Assembly: GCF_964204645.1 (NCBI RefSeq)
Contig: NC_134033.1
Span: 11,741,155 to 11,801,154, forward strand
DNA from: Tubulanus polymorphus
Lineage: Eukaryota > Nemertea > Palaeonemertea > Tubulaniformes > Tubulanidae
DNA length: 60,000 nucleotides
Direction: 5' to 3'
Position numbers and translations under genes: made by a program. The stretch's first letter is position 1; every line of letters begins with the position of its first letter. The notes under the pieces are model-generated. The model was not told the origin of the DNA. It worked only from the letters and a program-made list of their open reading frames with translations, and ran no database searches. This document shows positions 32,101-47,100 of the stretch, in pieces.

Positions 32101-35100
32101 TTTATCGACGAACTTAGGTGCTTTACAAACGCAATTTTTACTGACGAGTGTAAAGCTATTTTTGCAATCGCATTTATCCCCATTTTCAGTCGATGCTGAA
32201 GGACAAACACATTTACCACTTTTGTCTCGGAACTTGTCACCTTTACAAGAATTCGGTTTACACGTTTTAGAGGCTTCGTCATATTGCAGTCCATTGGGAC
32301 ACGTTTCACATTTTCCATCCTTAACGTATTTCGGAGGATCACATTTGCAAACTTTATCAACGGCGTTCATTTGGAAACCATTTTCGCACTTACAATCCTT
32401 CGATGGTTCATCGTATTTAGAATTTTGTGGACATTCGCACTTGTTATTTTTCTCTACCATTACACCCGAACATTCGCATTTCTGATTTTGTGAGTTATAA
32501 ACCATCTTCGAGTCTTTACATTCACATTTACCATTTCGTTCAACCATACCCTTTTTACACTTTGCAGTCGTTGTTGTTGCAGGCTGCTTCGTTGTTTCAG
32601 TGGTCGGTGCTGGGCCTGCCGACGTTGTAACTGGTGGACTAGTCGTTGTCTTTTCGGGACTTGGAGGTGACGTTTTTGGTGTGGATTTCGTTGTCATTTG
32701 TCCACAAGTATTCGTCGCACTATCCCACGTCGCTTTGCCGTCGCATTTACACATTTTTGTCGTTTGGTCAAACGTAGATCCAGAGACACATGATGTGCAC
32801 TTGTTCGTCTTTTTATCGACGAACTTAGGTGCTTTACAAACGCAATTTTTACTGACGAGTGTAAAGCCATTTTTGCAATCGCATTTATCCCCATTTTCAG
32901 TCGATGCTGAAGGACAAACACATTTACCACTTTTGTCTCGGAACTTGTCACCTTTACAAGAATTCGGTTTACACGTTTTAGAGGCTTCGTCATATTGCTG
33001 TCCATTGGGACACGTTTCACATTTTCCATCCTTAACGTATTTCGGAGGATCACATTTGCAAACTTTATCAACGGCGTTCATTTGGAAACCATTTTCGCAC
33101 TTACAATCCTTCGATGGTTCATCGTATTTAGAATTTTGTGGACATTCGCACTTGTTATTTTTCTCTACCATTACACCCGAACATTCGCATTTCTGATTTT
33201 GTGAGTTATAAACCATCTTCGAGTCTTTACATTCACATTTACCATTTCGTTCAACCATACCCTTTTTACACTTTGCAGTCGTTGTTGTTGCAGGCTGCTT
33301 CGTTGTTTCAGTGGTCGGTGCTGGGCCTGCCGACGTTGTAACTGGTGGACTAGTCGTTGTCTTTTCGGGACTTGGAGGTGACGTTTTTGGTGTGGATTTC
33401 GTTGTCATTTGTCCACAAGTATTCGTCGCACTATCCCACGTCGCTTTCCCGTCGCATTTACACATTTTTGTCGTTTGGTCAAACGTAGATCCAGAGACAC
33501 ATGATGTGCACTTGTTCGTCTTTTTATCGACGAACTTAGGTGCTTTACAAACGCAATTTTTACTGACGAGTGTAAAGCTATTTTTGCAATCGCATTTATC
33601 CCCATTTTCAGTCGATGCTGAAGGACAAACACATTTACCACTTTTGTCTCGGAACTTGTCACCTTTACAAGAATTCGGTTTACACGTTTTAGAGGCTTCG
33701 TCATATTGCAGTCCATTGGGACACGTTTCACATTTTCCATCCTTAACGTATTTCGGAGGATCACATTTGCAAACTTTATCAACGGCGTTCATTTGGAAAC
33801 CATTTTCGCACTTACAATCCTTCGATGGTTCATCGTATTTAGAATTTTGTGGACATTCGCACTTGTTATTTTTCTCTACCATTACACCCGAACATTCGCA
33901 TTTCTGATTTTGTGAGTTATAAACCATCTTCGAGTCTTTACATTCACATTTACCATTTCGTTCAACCATACCCTTTTTACACTTTGCAGTCGTTGTTGTT
34001 GCAGGCTGCTTCGTTGTTTCAGTGGTCGGTGCTGGGCCTGCCGACGTTGTAACTGGTGGACTAGTCGTTGTCTTTTCGGGACTTGGAGGTGACGTTTTTG
34101 GTGTGGATTTCGTTGTCATTTGTCCACAAGTATTCGTCGCACTATCCCACGTCGCTTTGCCGTCGCATTTACACATTTTTGTCGTTTGGTCAAACGTAGA
34201 TCCAGAGACACATGATGTGCACTTGTTCGTCTTTTTATCGACGAACTTAGGTGCTTTACAAACGCAATTTTTACTGACGAGTGTAAAGCCATTTTTGCAA
34301 TCGCATTTATCCCCATTTTCAGTCGATGCTGAAGGACAAACACATTTACCACTTTTGTCTCGGAACTTGTCACCTTTACAAGAATTCGGTTTACACGTTT
34401 TAGAGGCTTCGTCATATTGCTGTCCATTGGGACACGTTTCACATTTTCCATCCTTAACGTATTTCGGAGGATCACATTTGCAAACTTTATCAACGGCGTT
34501 CATTTGGAAACCATTTTCGCACTTACAATCCTTCGATGGTTCATCGTATTTAGAATTTTGTGGACATTCGCACTTGTTATTTTTCTCTACCATTACACCC
34601 GAACATTCGCATTTCTGATTTTGTGAGTTATAAACCATCTTCGAGTCTTTACATTCACATTTACCATTTCGTTCAACCATACCCTTTTTACACTTCGCAG
34701 TCGTTGTTGTTGCAGGCTGCTTCGTTGTTTCAGTGGTCGGTGCTGGGCCTGCCGACGTTGTAACTGGTGGACTAGTCGTTGTCTTTTCGGGACTTGGAGG
34801 TGACGTTTTTGGTGTGGATTTCGTTGTCATTTGTCCACAAGTATTCGTCGCACTATCCCACGTCGCTTTCCCGTCGCATTTACACATTTTTGTCGTTTGG
34901 TCAAACGTAGATCCAGAGACACATGATGTGCACTTGTTCGTCTTTTTATCGACGAACTTAGGTGCTTTACAAACGCAATTTTTACTGACGAGTGTAAATC
35001 CATTTTTGCAATCGCATTTATCCCCATTTTCAGTCGATGCTGAAGGACAAACACATTTACCACTTTTGTCTCGGAACTTGTCACCTTTACAAGAATTCGG

Positions 35101-38100
35101 TTTACACGTTTTAGAGGCTTCGTCATATTGCTGTCCATTGGGACACGTTTCACATTTTCCATCCTTAACGTATTTCGGAGGATCACATTTGCAAACTTTA
35201 TCAACGGCGTTCATTTGGAAACCATTTTCGCACTTACAATCCTTCGATGGTTCATCGTATTTAGAATTTTGTGGACATTCGCACTTGTTATTTTTCTCTA
35301 CCATTACACCCGAACATTCGCATTTCTGATTTTGTGAGTTATAAACCATCTTCGAGTCTTTACATTCACATTTACCATTTCGTTCAACCATACCCTTTTT
35401 ACACTTTGCAGTCGTTGTTGTTGCAGGCTGCTTCGTTGTTTCAGTGGTCGGTGCTGGGCCTGCCGACGTTGTAACTGGTGGACTAGTCGTTGTCTTTTCG
35501 GGACTTGGAGGTGACGTTTTTGGTGTGGATTTCGTTGTCATTTGTCCACAAGTATTCGTCGCACTATCCCACGTCGCTTTCCCGTCGCATTTACACATTT
35601 TTGTCGTTTGGTCAAACGTAGATCCAGAGACACATGATGTGCACTTGTTCGTCTTTTTATCGACGAACTTAGGTGCTTTACAAACGCAATTTTTACTGAC
35701 GAGTGTAAAGCCATTTTTGCAATCGCATTTATCCCCATTTTCAGTCGATGCTGAAGGACAAACACATTTACCACTTTTGTCTCGGAACTTGTCACCTTTA
35801 CAAGAATTCGGTTTACACGTTTTAGAGGCTTCGTCATATTGCTGTCCATTGGGACACGTTTCACATTTTCCATCCTTAACGTATTTCGGAGGATCACATT
35901 TACAAACTTTATCAACGGCGTTCATTTGGAAACCATTTTCGCACTTACAATCCTTCGATGGTTCATCGTATTTAGAATTTTGTGGACATTCGCACTTGTT
36001 ATTTTTCTCTACCATTACACCCGAACATTCGCATTTCTGATTTTGTGAGTTATAAACCATCTTCGAGTCTTTACATTCACACTTACCATTTCGTTCAACC
36101 ATACCCTTTTTACACTTTGCAGTCGTTGTTGTTGCAGGCTGCTTCGTTGTTTCAGTGGTCGGTGCTGGGCCTGCCGACGTTGTAACTGGTGGACTAGTCG
36201 TTGTCTCTTCGGGACTTGGAGGTGACGTTTTTGGTGTGGATTTCGTTGTCATTTGTCCACAAGTATTCGTCGCACTATCCCACGTCGCTTTCCCGTCGCA
36301 TTTACACATTTTTGTCGTTTGGTCAAACGTAGATCCAGAGACACATGATGTGCACTTGTTCGTCTTTTTATCGACGAACTTAGGTGCTTTACAAACGCAA
36401 TTTTTACTGACGAGTGTAAAGCCATTTTTGCAATCGCATTTATCCCCATTTTCAGTCGATGCTGAAGGACAAACACATTTACCACTTTTGTCTCGGAACT
36501 TGTCACCTTTACAAGAATTCGGTTTACACGTTTTAGAGGCTTCGTCATATTGCTGTCCATTGGGACACGTTTCACATTTTCCATCCTTAACGTATTTCGG
36601 AGGATCACATTTGCAAACTTTATCAACGGCGTTCATTTGGAAACCATTTTCGCACTTACAATCCTTCGATGGTTCATCGTATTTAGAATTTTGTGGACAT
36701 TCGCACTTGTTATTTTTCTCTACCATTACACCCGAACATTCGCATTTCTGATTTTGTGAGTTATAAACCATCTTCGAGTCTTTACATTCACATTTACCAT
36801 TTCGTTCAACCATACCCTTTTTACACTTTGCAGTCGTTGTTGTTGCAGGCTGCTTCGTTGTTTTAGTGGTCGGTGCTGGGCCTGCCGACGTTGTAACTGG
36901 TGGACTAGTCGTTGTCTTTTCGGGACTTGGAGGTGACGTTTTTGGTGTGGATTTCGTTGTCATTTGTCCACAAGTATTCGTCGCACTATCCCACGTCGCT
37001 TTCCCGTCGCATTTACACATTTTTGTCGTTTGGTCAAACGTAGATCCAGAGACACATGATGTGCACTTGTTCGTCTTTTTATCGACGAACTTAGGTGCTT
37101 TACAAACGCAATTATTACTGACGAGTGTAAAGCCATTTTTGCAATCGCATTTATCCCCATTTTCAGTCGATGCTGAAGGACAAACACATTTACCACTTTT
37201 GTCTCGGAACTTGTCACCTTTACAAGAATTCGGTTTACACGTTTTAGAGGCTTCGTCATATTGCTGTCCATTGGGACACGTTTCACATTTTCCATCCTTA
37301 ACGTATTTCGGAGGATCACATTTGCAAACTTTATCAACGGCGTTCATTTGGAAACCATTTTCGCACTTACAATCCTTCGATGGTTCATCGTATTTAGAAT
37401 TTTGTGGACATTCGCACTTGTTATTTTTCTCTGCCATTACACCCGAACATTCGCATTTCTGATTTTGTGAGTTATAAACCATCTTCGAGTCTTTACATTC
37501 ACATTTACCATTTCGTTCAACCATACCCTTTTTACACTTTGCAGTCGTTGTTGTTGCAGGCTGCTTCGTTGTTTCAGTGGTCGGTGCTGGGCCTGCCGAC
37601 GTTGTAACTGGTGGACTAGTCGTTGTCTTTTCGGGACTTGGAGGTGACGTTTTTGGTGTGGATTTCGTTGTCATTTGTCCACAAGTATTCGTCGCACTAT
37701 CCCACGTCGCTTTCCCGTCGCATTTACACATTTTTGTCGTTTGGTCAAACGTAGATCCAGAGACACATGATGTGCACTTGTTCGTCTTTTTATCGACGAA
37801 CTTAGGTGCTTTACAAACGCAATTTTTACTGACGAGTGTAAAGCCATTTTTGCAATCGCATTTATCCCCATTTTCAGTCGATGCTGAAGGACAAACACAT
37901 TTACCACTTTTGTCTCGGAACTTGTCACCTTTACAAGAATTCGGTTTACACGTTTTAGAGGCTTCGTCATATTGCTGTCCATTGGGACACGTTTCACATT
38001 TTCCATCCTTAACGTATTTCGGAGGATCACATTTGCAAACTTTATCAACGGCGTTCATTTGGAAACCATTTTCGCACTTACAATCCTTCGATGGTTCATC

Positions 38101-41100
38101 GTATTTAGAATTTTGTGGACATTCGCACTTGTTATTTTTCTCTACCATTACACCCGAACATTCGCATTTCTGATTTTGTGAGTTATAAACCATCTTCGAG
38201 TCTTTACATTCACATTTACCATTTCGTTCAACCATACCCTTTTTACACTTTGCAGTCGTTGTTGTTGCAGGCTGCTTCGTTGTTTCAGTGGTCGGTGCTG
38301 GGCCTGCCGACGTTGTAACTGGTGGACTAGTCGTTGTCTTTTCGGGACTTGGAGGTGACGTTTTTGGTGTGGATTTCGTTGTCATTTGTCCACAAGTATT
38401 CGTCGCACTATCCCACGTCGCTTTCCCGTCGCATTTACACATTTTTGTCGTTTGGTCAAACGTAGATCCAGAGACACATGATGTGCACTTGTTCGTCTTT
38501 TTATCGACGAACTTAGGTGCTTTACAAACGCAATTATTACTGACGAGTGTAAAGCCATTTTTGCAATCGCATTTATCCCCATTTTCAGTCGATGCTGAAG
38601 GACAAACACATTTACCACTTTTGTCTCGGAACTTGTCACCTTTACAAGAATTCGGTTTACACGTTTTAGAGGCTTCGTCATATTGCTGTCCATTGGGACA
38701 CGTTTCACATTTTCCATCCTTAACGTATTTCGGAGGATCACATTTGCAAACTTTATCAACGGCGTTCATTTGGAAACCATTTTCGCACTTACAATCCTTC
38801 GATGGTTCATCGTATTTAGAATTTTGTGGACATTCGCACTTGTTATTTTTCTCTGCCATTACACCCGAACATTCGCATTTCTGATTTTGTGAGTTATAAA
38901 CCATCTTCGAGTCTTTACATTCACATTTACCATTTCGTTCAACCATACCCTTTTTACACTTTGCAGTCGTTGTTGTTGCAGGCTGCTTCGTTGTTTCAGT
39001 GGTCGGTGCTGGGCCTGCCGACGTTGTAACTGGTGGACTAGTCGTTGTCTTTTCGGGACTTGGAGGTGACGTTTTTGGTGTGGATTTCGTTGTCATTTGT
39101 CCACAAGTATTCGTCGCACTATCCCACGTCGCTTTCCCGTCGCATTTACACATTTTTGTCGTTTGGTCAAACGTAGATCCAGAGACACATGATGTGCACT
39201 TGTTCGTCTTTTTATCGACGAACTTAGGTGCTTTACAAACGCAATTTTTACTGACGAGTGTAAAGCTATTTTTGCAATCGCATTTATCCCCATTTTCAGT
39301 CGATGCTGAAGGACAAACACATTTACCACTTTTGTCTCGGAACTTGTCACCTTTACAAGAATTCGGTTTACACGTTTTAGAGGCTTCGTCATATTGCAGT
39401 CCATTGGGACACGTTTCACATTTTCCATCCTTAACGTATTTCGGAGGATCACATTTGCAAACTTTATCAACGGCGTTCATTTGGAAACCATTTTCGCACT
39501 TACAATCCTTCGATGGTTCATCGTATTTAGAATTTTGTGGACATTCGCACTTGTTATTTTTCTCTACCATTACACCCGAACATTCGCATTTCTGATTTTG
39601 TGAGTTATAAACCATCTTCGAGTCTTTACATTCACATTTACCATTTCGTTCAACCATACCCTTTTTACACTTTGCAGTCGTTGTTGTTGCAGGCTGCTTC
39701 GTTGTTTCAGTGGTCGGTGCTGGGCCTGCCGACGTTGTAACTGGTGGACTAGTCGTTGTCTTTTCGGGACTTGGAGGTGACGTTTTTGGTGTGGATTTCG
39801 TTGTCATTTGTCCACAAGTATTCGTCGCACTATCCCACGTCGCTTTGCCGTCGCATTTACACATTTTTGTCGTTTGGTCAAACGTAGATCCAGAGACACA
39901 TGATGTGCACTTGTTCGTCTTTTTATCGACGAACTTAGGTGCTTTACAAACGCAATTTTTACTGACGAGTGTAAAGCCATTTTTGCAATCGCATTTATCC
40001 CCATTTTCAGTCGATGCTGAAGGACAAACACATTTACCACTTTTGTCTCGGAACTTGTCACCTTTACAAGAATTCGGTTTACACGTTTTAGAGGCTTCGT
40101 CATATTGCTGTCCATTGGGACACGTTTCACATTTTCCATCCTTAACGTATTTCGGAGGATCACATTTGCAAACTTTATCAACGGCGTTCATTTGGAAACC
40201 ATTTTCGCACTTACAATCCTTCGATGGTTCATCGTATTTAGAATTTTGTGGACATTCGCACTTGTTATTTTTCTCTACCATTACACCCGAACATTCGCAT
40301 TTCTGATTTTGTGAGTTATAAACCATCTTCGAGTCTTTACATTCACATTTACCATTTCGTTCAACCATACCCTTTTTACACTTCGCAGTCGTTGTTGTTG
40401 CAGGCTGCTTCGTTGTTTCAGTGGTCGGTGCTGGGCCTGCCGACGTTGTAACTGGTGGACTAGTCGTTGTCTTTTCGGGACTTGGAGGTGACGTTTTTGG
40501 TGTGGATTTCGTTGTCATTTGTCCACAAGTATTCGTCGCACTATCCCACGTCGCTTTCCCGTCGCATTTACACATTTTTGTCGTTTGGTCAAACGTAGAT
40601 CCAGAGACACATGATGTGCACTTGTTCGTCTTTTTATCGACGAACTTAGGTGCTTTACAAACGCAATTTTTACTGACGAGTGTAAATCCATTTTTGCAAT
40701 CGCATTTATCCCCATTTTCAGTCGATGCTGAAGGACAAACACATTTACCACTTTTGTCTCGGAACTTGTCACCTTTACAAGAATTCGGTTTACACGTTTT
40801 AGAGGCTTCGTCATATTGCTGTCCATTGGGACACGTTTCACATTTTCCATCCTTAACGTATTTCGGAGGATCACATTTGCAAACTTTATCAACGGCGTTC
40901 ATTTGGAAACCATTTTCGCACTTACAATCCTTCGATGGTTCATCGTATTTAGAATTTTGTGGACATTCGCACTTGTTATTTTTCTCTACCATTACACCCG
41001 AACATTCGCATTTCTGATTTTGTGAGTTATAAACCATCTTCGAGTCTTTACATTCACATTTACCATTTCGTTCAACCATACCCTTTTTACACTTTGCAGT

Positions 41101-44100
41101 CGTTGTTGTTGCAGGCTGCTTCGTTGTTTCAGTGGTCGGTGCTGGGCCTGCCGACGTTGTAACTGGTGGACTAGTCGTTGTCTTTTCGGGACTTGGAGGT
41201 GACGTTTTTGGTGTGGATTTCGTTGTCATTTGTCCACAAGTATTCGTCGCACTATCCCACGTCGCTTTCCCGTCGCATTTACACATTTTTGTCGTTTGGT
41301 CAAACGTAGATCCAGAGACACATGATGTGCACTTGTTCGTCTTTTTATCGACGAACTTAGGTGCTTTACAAACGCAATTTTTACTGACGAGTGTAAAGCC
41401 ATTTTTGCAATCGCATTTATCCCCATTTTCAGTCGATGCTGAAGGACAAACACATTTACCACTTTTGTCTCGGAACTTGTCACCTTTACAAGAATTCGGT
41501 TTACACGTTTTAGAGGCTTCGTCATATTGCTGTCCATTGGGACACGTTTCACATTTTCCATCCTTAACGTATTTCGGAGGATCACATTTACAAACTTTAT
41601 CAACGGCGTTCATTTGGAAACCATTTTCGCACTTACAATCCTTCGATGGTTCATCGTATTTAGAATTTTGTGGACATTCGCACTTGTTATTTTTCTCTAC
41701 CATTACACCCGAACATTCGCATTTCTGATTTTGTGAGTTATAAACCATCTTCGAGTCTTTACATTCACACTTACCATTTCGTTCAACCATACCCTTTTTA
41801 CACTTTGCAGTCGTTGTTGTTGCAGGCTGCTTCGTTGTTTCAGTGGTCGGTGCTGGGCCTGCCGACGTTGTAACTGGTGGACTAGTCGTTGTCTCTTCGG
41901 GACTTGGAGGTGACGTTTTTGGTGTGGATTTCGTTGTCATTTGTCCACAAGTATTCGTCGCACTATCCCACGTCGCTTTCCCGTCGCATTTACACATTTT
42001 TGTCGTTTGGTCAAACGTAGATCCAGAGACACATGATGTGCACTTGTTCGTCTTTTTATCGACGAACTTAGGTGCTTTACAAACGCAATTTTTACTGACG
42101 AGTGTAAAGCCATTTTTGCAATCGCATTTATCCCCATTTTCAGTCGATGCTGAAGGACAAACACATTTACCACTTTTGTCTCGGAACTTGTCACCTTTAC
42201 AAGAATTCGGTTTACACGTTTTAGAGGCTTCGTCATATTGCTGTCCATTGGGACACGTTTCACATTTTCCATCCTTAACGTATTTCGGAGGATCACATTT
42301 GCAAACTTTATCAACGGCGTTCATTTGGAAACCATTTTCGCACTTACAATCCTTCGATGGTTCATCGTATTTAGAATTTTGTGGACATTCGCACTTGTTA
42401 TTTTTCTCTACCATTACACCCGAACATTCGCATTTCTGATTTTGTGAGTTATAAACCATCTTCGAGTCTTTACATTCACATTTACCATTTCGTTCAACCA
42501 TACCCTTTTTACACTTTGCAGTCGTTGTTGTTGCAGGCTGCTTCGTTGTTTTAGTGGTCGGTGCTGGGCCTGCCGACGTTGTAACTGGTGGACTAGTCGT
42601 TGTCTTTTCGGGACTTGGAGGTGACGTTTTTGGTGTGGATTTCGTTGTCATTTGTCCACAAGTATTCGTCGCACTATCCCACGTCGCTTTCCCGTCGCAT
42701 TTACACATTTTTGTCGTTTGGTCAAACGTAGATCCAGAGACACATGATGTGCACTTGTTCGTCTTTTTATCGACGAACTTAGGTGCTTTACAAACGCAAT
42801 TATTACTGACGAGTGTAAAGCCATTTTTGCAATCGCATTTATCCCCATTTTCAGTCGATGCTGAAGGACAAACACATTTACCACTTTTGTCTCGGAACTT
42901 GTCACCTTTACAAGAATTCGGTTTACACGTTTTAGAGGCTTCGTCATATTGCTGTCCATTGGGACACGTTTCACATTTTCCATCCTTAACGTATTTCGGA
43001 GGATCACATTTGCAAACTTTATCAACGGCGTTCATTTGGAAACCATTTTCGCACTTACAATCCTTCGATGGTTCATCGTATTTAGAATTTTGTGGACATT
43101 CGCACTTGTTATTTTTCTCTGCCATTACACCCGAACATTCGCATTTCTGATTTTGTGAGTTATAAACCATCTTCGAGTCTTTACATTCACATTTACCATT
43201 TCGTTCAACCATACCCTTTTTACACTTTGCAGTCGTTGTTGTTGCAGGCTGCTTCGTTGTTTCAGTGGTCGGTGCTGGGCCTGCCGACGTTGTAACTGGT
43301 GGACTAGTCGTTGTCTTTTCGGGACTTGGAGGTGACGTTTTTGGTGTGGATTTCGTTGTCATTTGTCCACAAGTATTCGTCGCACTATCCCACGTCGCTT
43401 TCCCGTCGCATTTACACATTTTTGTCGTTTGGTCAAACGTAGATCCAGAGACACATGATGTGCACTTGTTCGTCTTTTTATCGACGAACTTAGGTGCTTT
43501 ACAAACGCAATTTTTACTGACGAGTGTAAAGCCATTTTTGCAATCGCATTTATCCCCATTTTCAGTCGATGCTGAAGGACAAACACATTTACCACTTTTG
43601 TCTCGGAACTTGTCACCTTTACAAGAATTCGGTTTACACGTTTTAGAGGCTTCGTCATATTGCTGTCCATTGGGACACGTTTCACATTTTCCATCCTTAA
43701 CGTATTTCGGAGGATCACATTTGCAAACTTTATCAACGGCGTTCATTTGGAAACCATTTTCGCACTTACAATCCTTCGATGGTTCATCGTATTTAGAATT
43801 TTGTGGACATTCGCACTTGTTATTTTTCTCTACCATTACACCCGAACATTCGCATTTCTGATTTTGTGAGTTATAAACCATCTTCGAGTCTTTACATTCA
43901 CATTTACCATTTCGTTCAACCATACCCTTTTTACACTTTGCAGTCGTTGTTGTTGCAGGCTGCTTCGTTGTTTCAGTGGTCGGTGCTGGGCCTGCCGACG
44001 TTGTAACTGGTGGACTAGTCGTTGTCTTTTCGGGACTTGGAGGTGACGTTTTTGGTGTGGATTTCGTTGTCATTTGTCCACAAGTATTCGTCGCACTATC

Positions 44101-47100
44101 CCACGTCGCTTTCCCGTCGCATTTACACATTTTTGTCGTTTGGTCAAACGTAGATCCAGAGACACATGATGTGCACTTGTTCGTCTTTTTATCGACGAAC
44201 TTAGGTGCTTTACAAACGCAATTATTACTGACGAGTGTAAAGCCATTTTTGCAATCGCATTTATCCCCATTTTCAGTCGATGCTGAAGGACAAACACATT
44301 TACCACTTTTGTCTCGGAACTTGTCACCTTTACAAGAATTCGGTTTACACGTTTTAGAGGCTTCGTCATATTGCTGTCCATTGGGACACGTTTCACATTT
44401 TCCATCCTTAACGTATTTCGGAGGATCACATTTGCAAACTTTATCAACGGCGTTCATTTGGAAACCATTTTCGCACTTACAATCCTTCGATGGTTCATCG
44501 TATTTAGAATTTTGTGGACATTCGCACTTGTTATTTTTCTCTGCCATTACACCCGAACATTCGCATTTCTGATTTTGTGAGTTATAAACCATCTTCGAGT
44601 CTTTACATTCACATTTACCATTTCGTTCAACCATACCCTTTTTACACTTTGCAGTCGTTGTTGTTGCAGGCTGCTTCGTTGTTTCAGTGGTCGGTGCTGG
44701 GCCTGCCGACGTTGTAACTGGTGGACTAGTCGTTGTCTTTTCGGGACTTGGAGGTGACGTTTTTGGTGTGGATTTCGTTGTCATTTGTCCACAAGTATTC
44801 GTCGCACTATCCCACGTCGCTTTGCCGTCGCATTTACACATTTTTGTCGTTTGGTCAAACGTAGATCCAGAGACACATGATGTGCACTTGTTCGTCTTTT
44901 TATCGACGAACTTAGGTGCTTTACAAACGCAATTTTTACTGACGAGTGTAAAGCCATTTTTGCAATCGCATTTATCCCCATTTTCAGTCGATGCTGAAGG
45001 ACAAACACATTTACCACTTTTGTCTCGGAACTTGTCACCTTTACAAGAATTCGGTTTACACGTTTTAGAGGCTTCGTCATATTGCTGTCCATTGGGACAC
45101 GTTTCACATTTTCCATCCTTAACGTATTTCGGAGGATCACATTTGCAAACTTTATCAACGGCGTTCATTTGGAAACCATTTTCGCACTTACAATCCTTCG
45201 ATGGTTCATCGTATTTAGAATTTTGTGGACATTCGCACTTGTTATTTTTCTCTACCATTACACCCGAACATTCGCATTTCTGATTTTGTGAGTTATAAAC
45301 CATCTTCGAGTCTTTACATTCACATTTACCATTTCGTTCAACCATACCCTTTTTACACTTTGCAGTCGTTGTTGTTGCAGGCTGCTTCGTTGTTTCAGTG
45401 GTCGGTGCTGGGCCTGCCGACGTTGTAACTGGTGGACTAGTCGTTGTCTTTTCGGGACTTGGAGGTGACGTTTTTGGTGAGGATTTCGTTGTCATTTGTC
45501 CACAAGTATTCGTCGCACTATCCCACGTCGCTTTCCCGTCGCATTTACACATTTTTGTCGTTTGGTCAAACGTAGATCCAGAGACACATGATGTGCACTT
45601 GTTCGTCTTTTTATCGACGAACTTAGGTGCTTTACAAACGCAATTTTTACTGACGAGTGTAAAGCCATTTTTGCAATCGCATTTATCCCCATTTTCAGTC
45701 GATGCTGAAGGACAAACACATTTACCACTTTTGTCTCGGAACTTGTCACCTTTACAAGAATTCGGTTTACACGTTTTAGAGGCTTCGTCATATTGCTGTC
45801 CATTGGGACACGTTTCACATTTTCCATCCTTAACGTATTTCGGAGGATCACATTTGCAAACTTTATCAACGGCGTTCATTTGGAAACCATTTTCGCACTT
45901 ACAATCCTTCGATGGTTCATCGTATTTAGAATTTTGTGGACATTCGCACTTGTTATTTTTCTCTACCATTACACCCGAACATTCGCATTTCTGATTTTGT
46001 GAGTTATAAACCATCTTCGAGTCTTTACATTCACATTTACCATTTCGTTCAACCATACCCTTTTTACACTTTGCAGTCGTTGTTGTTGCAGGCTGCTTCG
46101 TTGTTTCAGTGGTCGGTGCTGGGCCTGCCGACGTTGTAACTGGTGGACTAGTCGTTGTCTTTTCGGGACTTGGAGGTGACGTTTTTGGTGTGGATTTCGT
46201 TGTCATTTGTCCACAAGTATTCGTCGCACTATCCCACGTCGCTTTGCCGTCGCATTTACACATTTTTGTCGTTTGGTCAAACGTAGATCCAGAGACACAT
46301 GATGTGCACTTGTTCGTCTTTTTATCGACGAACTTAGGTGCTTTACAAACGCAATTTTTACTGACGAGTGTAAAGCCATTTTTGCAATCGCATTTATCCC
46401 CATTTTCAGTCGATGCTGAAGGACAAACACATTTACCACTTTTGTCTCGGAACTTGTCACCTTTACAAGAATTCGGTTTACACGTTTTAGAGGCTTCGTC
46501 ATATTGCTGTCCATTGGGACACGTTTCACATTTTCCATCCTTAACGTATTTCGGAGGATCACATTTGCAAACTTTATCAACGGCGTTCATTTGGAAACCA
46601 TTTTCGCACTTACAATACTTCGATGGTTCATCGTATTTAGAATTTTGTGGACATTCGCACTTGTTATTTTTCTCTACCATTACACCCGAACATTCGCATT
46701 TCTGATTTTGTGAGTTATAAACCATCTTCGAGTCTTTACATTCACATTTACCATTTCGTTCAACCATACCCTTTTTACACTTTGCAGTCGTTGTTGTTGC
46801 AGGCTGCTTCGTTGTTTCAGTGGTCGGTGCTGGGCCTGCCGACGTTGTAACTGGTGGACTAGTCGTTGTCTTTTCGGGACTTGGAGGTGACGTTTTTGGT
46901 GTGGATTTCGTTGTCATTTGTCCACAAGTATTCGTCGCACTATCCCACGTCGCTTTGCCGTCGCATTTACACATTTTTGTCGTTTGGTCAAACGTAGATC
47001 CAGAGACACATGATGTGCACTTGTTCGTCTTTTTATCGACGAACTTAGGTGCTTTACAAACGCAATTTTTACTGACGAGTGTAAAGCCATTTTTGCAATC

